Below, one piece after another: positions 56,909 to 64,000 of a DNA stretch of 64,000 bases. Made by a program: the position numbers and the translations under genes. The notes beneath the pieces are model-generated. The model was not told the DNA's origin, ran no database searches, and was given only the letters and a program-made list of their open reading frames with translations. Position 1 is the first letter of the stretch. Every line of letters starts with the position of its first letter. The stretch is from Symsagittifera roscoffensis (taxonomy: Eukaryota; Xenacoelomorpha; Acoela; Convolutidae), in the NCBI RefSeq assembly GCF_963678635.1, contig NC_087071.1, positions 1,354,537 through 1,418,536 on the forward strand, in the 5' to 3' direction.

Positions 56909-57634
56909 TTTATTTAAAGCAAAAGTATCTCTTTTACTTTTATACGCTAAGAGTTATTGCTGTTTAAAGTTCGGTGATGTCAAAAAGTTAAGCCTAATCG
57001 AGCGTGGTGCAAAAATTTTCAATGGGTCAAATTTTGGTCAAAACAACAGAAAACCGAAAATTTTTTTTTGCAGAATCAATTTTGTGTACAATCAGCTGCT
57101 GATAGGCCAAAAATATTGGAGATAACTTTTGGGGTCTTTGAGTTATAGCCTTTTGAATTTCGGTGATGTCAAAAAGTTAAGCCCAATCGAGCCTGGTGAA
57201 TTGCGCGAACGGCCATAACTTGCCCAAAAATTTTAAAATTTTCAAATTTTATTATTTGGATCATAAGATCATGGTCAAATCTTGGGGGACTGAGAAAATG
57301 AACCAATTTCGTCGGTCCAACACAAAGTTATAAGCTTTTGAAATCTCGGTGATGCCAAAAAGTTAAGCCTAATCGAGCGTGGTGCAAAAAATGAAATTTT
57401 CAAAATTTTTGGTTTTTTTTGTTGAAACATCATTTTTTTCATCTTGTTTCATAAATTACAGCTCAGGACGATTCCAACGAGTCCAAAACGACGTTTGTAG
57501 CTTAAGTGTACGTGGAGTAATCATCAGTTGAAAATTTGGGGGGACCCGAATTTCGGCCATTTTGGACGAAAATTGGCCTAAAAGCTAACTTTTAAGTTAG
57601 TGCAATTTTTTTTCTTGCATTTTTTAAGAGAATT

Positions 57635-57730
57635 GGGCTGCCCTCCGCTGTCGCAGAGTGCATTCAAAGAAAACTTATCAAATAGATTTGAATACTTACC
57701 TATTTAATAAGTTTATCACAACAATTAGGC
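57635..57730 (-). ncRNA. Putative SL RNA gene, copy 40
   Basis: Wobble hairpin form, matching copy 36 four units earlier. Confidence 0.58.
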
Positions 57731-58067
57731 TAAAAGCAACTGACAGTATCCTGGCTGGTATTCATTCATATGCCACTTACAGTGAATGTGCGGCTATCAT
57801 GCCATAAATGGTCATTCAAGGCACCTTGTACACGCTCCATAGGTTTTGACCAGCCGATTTGGCCATTTAACACATTGGGCCAAAAAAATTCCAAACAATG
57901 TCAATTTTCAAAATTTTGTTTGAAATGCATAAATTATAACGTGAGCGTGCAAAATTTTACATGGTATAAGAGCATATTTTTACTCTCGCGCGAGGGCGAG
58001 TGTTTTAAAACTAATGTACATAGACATATGCTAGTAAGGATATAAATGAAAGCGGAGTAACTCAAAT

Positions 58068-58186
58068 GCCTACGACCTTACCATGTTGAATGCACCGGTT
58101 CTCGTCCGATCACCGAAGTTAAGCAACATTGGGCCTGGTTAGTACTTGGATGGGAGACCGCCTGGGAACACCAGGTGTTGTAGGCT
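58068..58186 (+). rRNA. 5S rRNA: 5S ribosomal RNA, copy 40
   Basis: A11T form; one extra T in a T-run of the spacer makes the unit 1279 bp. Confidence 0.96.
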
Positions 58187-58913
58187 TTTATTTAAAGCAA
58201 AAGTATCTCTTTTACTTTTATACGCTAAGAGTTATTGCTGTTTAAAGTTCGGTGATGTCAAAAAGTTAAGCCTAATCGAGCGTGGTGCAAAAATTTTCAA
58301 TGGGTCAAATTTTGGTCAAAACAACAGAAAACCGAAAATTTTTTTTTTGCAGAATCAATTTTGTGTACAATCAGCTGCTGATAGGCCAAAAATATTGGAG
58401 ATAACTTTTGGGGTCTTTGAGTTATAGCCTTTTGAATTTCGGTGATGTCAAAAAGTTAAGCCCAATCGAGCCTGGTGAATTGCGCGAACGGCCATAACTT
58501 GCCCAAAAATTTTAAAATTTTCAAATTTTATTATTTGGATCATAAGATCATGGTCAAATCTTGGGGGACTGAGAAAATGAACCAATTTCGTCGGTCCAAC
58601 ACAAAGTTATAAGCTTTTGAAATCTCGGTGATGCCAAAAAGTTAAGCCTAATCGAGCGTGGTGCAAAAAATGAAATTTTCAAAATTTTTGGTTTTTTTCG
58701 TTGAAACATCATTTTTTTCATCTTGTTTCATAAATTACAGCTCAGGACGATTCCAACGAGCCCAAAACGACGTTTGTAGCTTAAGTGTACGTGGAGTAAT
58801 CATCAGTTGAAAATTTGGGGGGACCCGAATTTCGGCCATTTTGGACGAAAATTGGCCTAAAAGCTAACTTTTAAGTTAGTGCAATTTTTTTTCTTGCATT
58901 TTTTAAGAGAATT

Positions 58914-59009
58914 GGGCTGCCCTCCGCTGTCGCGGAGTGCATTCAAAGAAAACTTATCAAATAGATTTGAATACTTACCTATTTAATAAGTTTATCACAA
59001 CAATTAGGC
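58914..59009 (-). ncRNA. Putative SL RNA gene, copy 41
   Basis: Watson-Crick second hairpin. Confidence 0.58.
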
Positions 59010-59346
59010 TAAAAGCAACTGACAGTATCCTGGCTGGTATTCATTCATATGCCACTTACAGTGAATGTGCGGCTATCATGCCATAAATGGTCATTCAAGG
59101 CACCTTGTACACGCTCCATAGGTTTTGACCAGCCGATTTGGCCATTTAACACATTGGGCCAAAAAAATTCCAAACAATGTCAATTTTCAAAATTTTGTTT
59201 GAAATGCATAAATTATAACGTGAGCGTGCAAAATTTTACATGGTATAAGAGCATATTTTTACTCTCGCGCGAGGGCGAGTGTTTTAAAACTAATGTACAT
59301 AGACATATGCTAGTAAGGATATAAATGAAAGCGGAGTAACTCAAAT

Positions 59347-59465
59347 GCCTACGACCTTACCATGTTGAATGCACCGGTTCTCGTCCGATCACCGAAGTTA
59401 AGCAACATTGGTCCTGGTTAGTACTTGGATGGGAGACCGCCTGGGAACACCAGGTGTTGTAGGCT
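59347..59465 (+). rRNA. 5S rRNA: 5S ribosomal RNA, copy 41
   Basis: A11T plus G66T at the intermediate element. Confidence 0.95.
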
Positions 59466-60191
59466 TTTATTTAAAGCAAAAGTATCTCTTTTACTTTTAT
59501 ACGCTAAGAGTTATTGCTGTTTAAAGTTCGGTGATGTCAAAAAGTTAAGCCTAATCGAGCGTGGTGCAAAAATTTTCAATGGGTCAAATTTTGGTCAAAA
59601 CAACAGAAAACCGAAAATTTTTTTTTGCAGAATCAATTTTGTGTACAATCAGCTGCTGATAGGCCAAAAATATTGGAGATAACTTTTGGGGTCTTTGAGT
59701 TATAGCCTTTTGAATTTCGGTGATGTCAAAAAGTTAAGCCCAATCGAGCCTGGTGAATTGCGCGAACGGCCATAACTTGCCCAAAAATTTTAAAATTTTC
59801 AAATTTTATTATTTGGATCATAAGATCATGGTCAAATCTTGGGGGACTGAGAAAATGAACCAATTTCGTCGGTCCAACACAAAGTTATAAGCTTTTGAAA
59901 TCTCGGTGATGCCAAAAAGTTAAGCCTAATCGAGCGTGGTGCAAAAAATGAAATTTTCAAAATTTTTGGTTTTTTTCGTTGAAACATCATTTTTTTCATC
60001 TTGTTTCATAAATTACAGCTCAGGACAATTCCAACGAGCCCAAAACGACGTTTGTAGCTTAAGTGTACGTGGAGTAATCATCAGTTGAAAATTTGGGGGG
60101 ACCCGAATTTCGGCCATTTTGGACGAAAATTGGCCTAAAAGCTAACTTTTAAGTTAGTGCAATTTTTTTTCTTGCATTTTTTAAGAGAATT

Positions 60192-60287
60192 GGGCTGCCC
60201 TCCGCTGTCGCGGAGTGCATTCAAAGAAAACTTATCAAATAGATTTGAATACTTACCTATTTAATAAGTTTATCACAACAATTAGGC
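60192..60287 (-). ncRNA. Putative SL RNA gene, copy 42
   Basis: Watson-Crick second hairpin. Confidence 0.58.
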
Positions 60288-60624
60288 TAAAAGCAACTGA
60301 CAGTATCCTGGCTGGTATTCATTCATATGCCACTTACAGTGAATGTGCGGCTATCATGCCATAAATGGTCATTCAAGGCACCTTGTACACGCTCCATAGG
60401 TTTTGACCAGCCGATTTGGCCATTTAACACATTGGGCCAAAAAAATTCCAAACAATGTCAATTTTCAAAGTTTTGTTTGAAATGCATAAATTATAACGTG
60501 AGCGTGCAAAATTTTACATGGTATAAGAGCATATTTTTACTCTCGCGCGAGGGCGAGTGTTTTAAAACTAATGTACATAGACATATGCTAGTAAGGATAT
60601 AAATGAAAGCGGAGTAACTCAAAT

Positions 60625-60743
60625 GCCTACGACCTTACCATGTTGAATGCACCGGTTCTCGTCCGATCACCGAAGTTAAGCAACATTGGGCCTGGTTAGT
60701 ACTTGGATGGGAGACCGCCTGGGAACACCAGGTGTTGTAGGCT
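60625..60743 (+). rRNA. 5S rRNA: 5S ribosomal RNA, copy 42
   Basis: A11T form. Confidence 0.96.
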
Positions 60744-61469
60744 TTTATTTAAAGCAAAAGTATCTCTTTTACTTTTATACGCTAAGAGTTATTGCTGTTT
60801 AAAGTTCGGTGATGTCAAAAAGTTAAGCCTAATCGAGCGTGGTGCAAAAATTTTCAATGGGTCAAATTTTGGTCAAAACAACAGAAAACCGAAAATTTTT
60901 TTTTGCAGAATCAATTTTGTGTACAATCAGCTGCTGATAGGCCAAAAATATTGGAGATAACTTTTGGGGTCTTTGAGTTATAGCCTTTTGAATTTCGGTG
61001 ATGTCAAAAAGTTAAGCCCAATCGAGCCTGGTGAATTGCGCGAACGGCCATAACTTGCCCAAAAATTTTAAAATTTTCAAATTTTATTATTTGGATCATA
61101 AGATCATGGTCAAATCTTGGGGGACTGAGAAAATGAACCAATTTCGTCGGTCCAACACAAAGTTATAAGCTTTTGAAATCTCGGTGATGCCAAAAAGTTA
61201 AGCCTAATCGAGCGTGGTGCAAAAAATGAAATTTTCAAAATTTTTGGTTTTTTTCGTTGAAACATCATTTTTTTCATCTTGTTTCATAAATTACAGCTCA
61301 GGACGATTCCAACGAGCCCAAAACGACGTTTGTAGCTTAAGTGTACGTGGAGTAATCATCAGTTGAAAATTTGGGGGGACCCGAATTTCGGCCATTTTGG
61401 ACGAAAATTGGCCTAAAAGCTAACTTTTAAGTTAGTGCAATTTTTTTTCTTGCATTTTTTAAGAGAATT

Positions 61470-61565
61470 GGGCTGCCCTCCGCTGTCGCGGAGTGCATTC
61501 AAAGAAAACTTATCAAATAGATTTGAATACTTACCTATTTAATAAGTTTATCACAACAATTAGGC
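61470..61565 (-). ncRNA. Putative SL RNA gene, copy 43
   Basis: Watson-Crick second hairpin. Confidence 0.58.
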
Positions 61566-61902
61566 TAAAAGCAACTGACAGTATCCTGGCTGGTATTCAT
61601 TCATATGCCACTTACAGTGAATGTGCGGCTATCATGCCATAAATGGTCATTCAAGGCACCTTGTACACGCTCCATAGGTTTTGACCAGCCGATTTGGCCA
61701 TTTAACACATTGGGCCAAAAAAATTCCAAACAATGTCAATTTTCAAAATTTTGTTTGAAATGCATAAATTATAACGTGAGCGTGCAAAATTTTACATGGT
61801 ATAAGAGCATATTTTTACTCTCGCGCGAGGGCGAGTGTTTTAAAACTAATGTACATAGACATATGCTAGTAAGGATATAAATGAAAGCGGAGTAACTCAA
61901 AT

Positions 61903-62021
61903 GCCTACGACCTTACCATGTTGAATGCACCGGTTCTCGTCCGATCACCGAAGTTAAGCAACATTGGGCCTGGTTAGTACTTGGATGGGAGACCGCCTGG
62001 GAACACCAGGTGTTGTAGGCT
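61903..62021 (+). rRNA. 5S rRNA: 5S ribosomal RNA, copy 43
   Basis: A11T form; one base fewer in the spacer A/T run (1277-bp unit). Confidence 0.96.
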
Positions 62022-62746
62022 TTTATTTAAAGCAAAAGTATCTCTTTTACTTTTATACGCTAAGAGTTATTGCTGTTTAAAGTTCGGTGATGTCAAAAAG
62101 TTAAGCCTAATCGAGCGTGGTGCAAAAATTTTCAATGGGTCAAATTTTGGTCAAAACAACAGAAAACCGAAATTTTTTTTTGCAGAATCAATTTTGTGTA
62201 CAATCAGCTGCTGATAGGCCAAAAATATTGGAGATAACTTTTGGGGTCTTTGAGTTATAGCCTTTTGAATTTCGGTGATGTCAAAAAGTTAAGCCCAATC
62301 GAGCCTGGTGAATTGCGCGAACGGCCATAACTTGCCCAAAAATTTTAAAATTTTCAAATTTTATTATTTGGATCATAAGATCATGGTCAAATCTTGGGGG
62401 ACTGAGAAAATGAACCAATTTCGTCGGTCCAACACAAAGTTATAAGCTTTTGAAATCTCGGTGATGCCAAAAAGTTAAGCCTAATCGAGCGTGGTGCAAA
62501 AAATGAAATTTTCAAAATTTTTGGTTTTTTTCGTTGAAACATCATTTTTTTCATCTTGTTTCATAAATTACAGCTCAGGACGATTCCAACGAGCCCAAAA
62601 CGACGTTTGTAGCTTAAGTGTACGTGGAGTAATCATCAGTTGAAAATTTGGGGGGACCCGAATTTCGGCCATTTTGGACGAAAATTGGCCTAAAAGCTAA
62701 CTTTTAAGTTAGTGCAATTTTTTTTCTTGCATTTTTTAAGAGAATT

Positions 62747-62842
62747 GGGCTGCCCTCCGCTGTCGCGGAGTGCATTCAAAGAAAACTTATCAAATAGATT
62801 TGAATACTTACCTATTTAATAAGTTTATCACAACAATTAGGC
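62747..62842 (-). ncRNA. Putative SL RNA gene, copy 44
   Basis: Watson-Crick second hairpin. Confidence 0.58.
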
Positions 62843-63179
62843 TAAAAGCAACTGACAGTATCCTGGCTGGTATTCATTCATATGCCACTTACAGTGAATG
62901 TGCGGCTATCATGCCATAAATGGTCATTCAAGGCACCTTGTACACGCTCCATAGGTTTTGACCAGCCGATTTGGCCATTTAACACATTGGGCCAAAAAAA
63001 TTCCAAACAATGTCAATTTTCAAAATTTTGTTTGAAATGCATAAATTATAACGTGAGCGTGCAAAATTTTACATGGTATAAGAGCATATTTTTACTCTCG
63101 CGCGAGGGCGAGTGTTTTAAAACTAATGTACATAGACATATGCTAGTAAGGATATAAATGAAAGCGGAGTAACTCAAAT

Positions 63180-63298
63180 GCCTACGACCATACCATGTTG
63201 AATGCACCGGTTCTCGTCCGATCACCGAAGTTAAGCAACATTGGGCCTGGTTAGTACTTGGATGGGAGACCGCCTGGGAACACCAGGTGTTGTAGGCT
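63180..63298 (+). rRNA. 5S rRNA: 5S ribosomal RNA, copy 44 (consensus)
   Basis: Has A11, unlike the ten copies before it, and otherwise matches the consensus. The homogenised A11T tract therefore ends between 61903 and 63180. Confidence 0.97.
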
Positions 63299-64000
63299 TT
63301 TATTTAAAGCAAAAGTATCTCTTTTACTTTTATACGCTAAGAGTTATTGCTGTTTAAAGTTCGGTGATGTCAAAAAGTTAAGCCTAATCGAGCGTGGTGC
63401 AAAAATTTTCAATGGGTCAAATTTTGGTCAAAACAACAGAAAACCGAAAAATTTCTTTTGCAGTATCAATTTTGTGTACAATCAGCTGCTGATAGGCCAA
63501 AAATATTGGAGATAACTTTTGGGGTCTTTGAGTTATAGCCTTTTGAATTTCGGTGATGTCAAAAATTTAAGCCCAATCGAGCCTGGTGAATTGCGCGAAC
63601 GGCCATAACTTGCCCAAAAATTTTAAAATTTTCAAATTTTATTATTTGGATCATAAGATCATGGTCAAATCTTGGGGGACTGAGAAAATGAACCAATTTC
63701 GTCGGTCCAACACAAAGTTATAAGCTTTTGAAATCTCGGTGATGCCAAAAAATAAGCCTAATCGAGCGTGGTGCAAAAAATGAAATTTTCAAAATTTTTG
63801 GTTTTTTTCGTTGAAACATCATTTTTTTCATCTTGTTTCATAAATTACAGCTCAGGACGATTCCAACGAGCCCAAAACGACGTTTGTAGCTTAAGTTTAC
63901 GTGGAGTAATCATCAGTTGAAATTTTGGGGGGACCCGAATTTCGGCCATTTTGGACGAAAATTGGCCTAAAAATAACTTTTCAGTTAGTGCAAATTTTTT
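63299..64000. repeat. Partial spacer at right window edge
   Basis: Three subrepeats with the CGGTGATG core, then the T-rich tract. The window ends just before the next SL segment. Small differences (AAAATTTAAGCCC, AAAAATAAGCC) set it apart from the block to the left. Confidence 0.85.

Larger units (their letters stand above)
36783..64000. repeat. 5S rDNA/SL tandem array, right part
   Basis: Variable units up to 48209 (607, 610, 1120, 1121, 1277-1279, 1444 and 1746 bp) and an almost uniform block from 50400 with 1277-1279 bp spacing. The change in uniformity lies at or near the N gap. Confidence 0.97.

Noticed and set aside
1-64000. CRISPR-like array, because of regular repeats
   Set aside because: Repeat unit near 1.3 kb with rRNA genes, no short repeat/spacer pattern, and a eukaryotic context.

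Overview
The window is a tandem 5S ribosomal DNA array from an invertebrate animal nuclear genome. It holds 44 full-length 5S rRNA gene copies of about 119 bp, all on the + strand, plus four copies truncated at base 50. The gene type (Pol III internal control region, start GCCTACGACC, end TTGTAGGC followed by a T-run) is metazoan. The AT-rich spacers, the LINE retrotransposon and the absence of any protein gene of the host agree with this. I cannot name the species. If the spliced-leader call below is right, the candidates are metazoan groups with SL trans-splicing, and a weak arthropod-like promoter motif points towards crustaceans.

Layout: 1-31237 is a heterogeneous array with units of 740-1641 bp, many diverged 5S copies and rearranged spacers. 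31256-36764 is one LINE retrotransposon on the - strand, flanked by an 18-bp target-site duplication. 36783-49141 is again heterogeneous, with four short junctions of the 607-610 bp type, units lacking parts, and a near-identical trio at 45653-48327. 49142-49341 is a 200-N assembly gap. 49342-64000 is a very homogeneous block of 1277-1279 bp units, nearly all carrying the same 5S substitution (A11T).

Each standard unit reads: 5S gene (+); a spacer of three diverged subrepeats of about 187 bp, each starting with a core that resembles the 5S A-box region; then a 96-bp conserved segment which, on the - strand, has the organisation of a spliced-leader (SL) RNA gene; then about 340 bp of conserved divergent promoter region ending in a TATA-like box 27 bp before the next 5S. 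The SL candidate has an AG|GTAAGT donor, an exon/donor stem, two further hairpins with compensatory changes, and an Sm-like U-run. There are 48 copies, some truncated. 5S/SL linkage with opposite transcription is known from nematodes, and here the pair would be transcribed divergently.

The LINE belongs to the APE-endonuclease type (L1/Tx1-like reverse transcriptase). It sits in the 5' part of the putative SL exon in the same orientation as SL transcription. Its ORFs are broken by several frameshifts, and the 5' part of the endonuclease region is present in three diverged tandem copies. The many 60-93 codon reading frames in the array are translations of rRNA gene plus spacer and are not annotated as genes.
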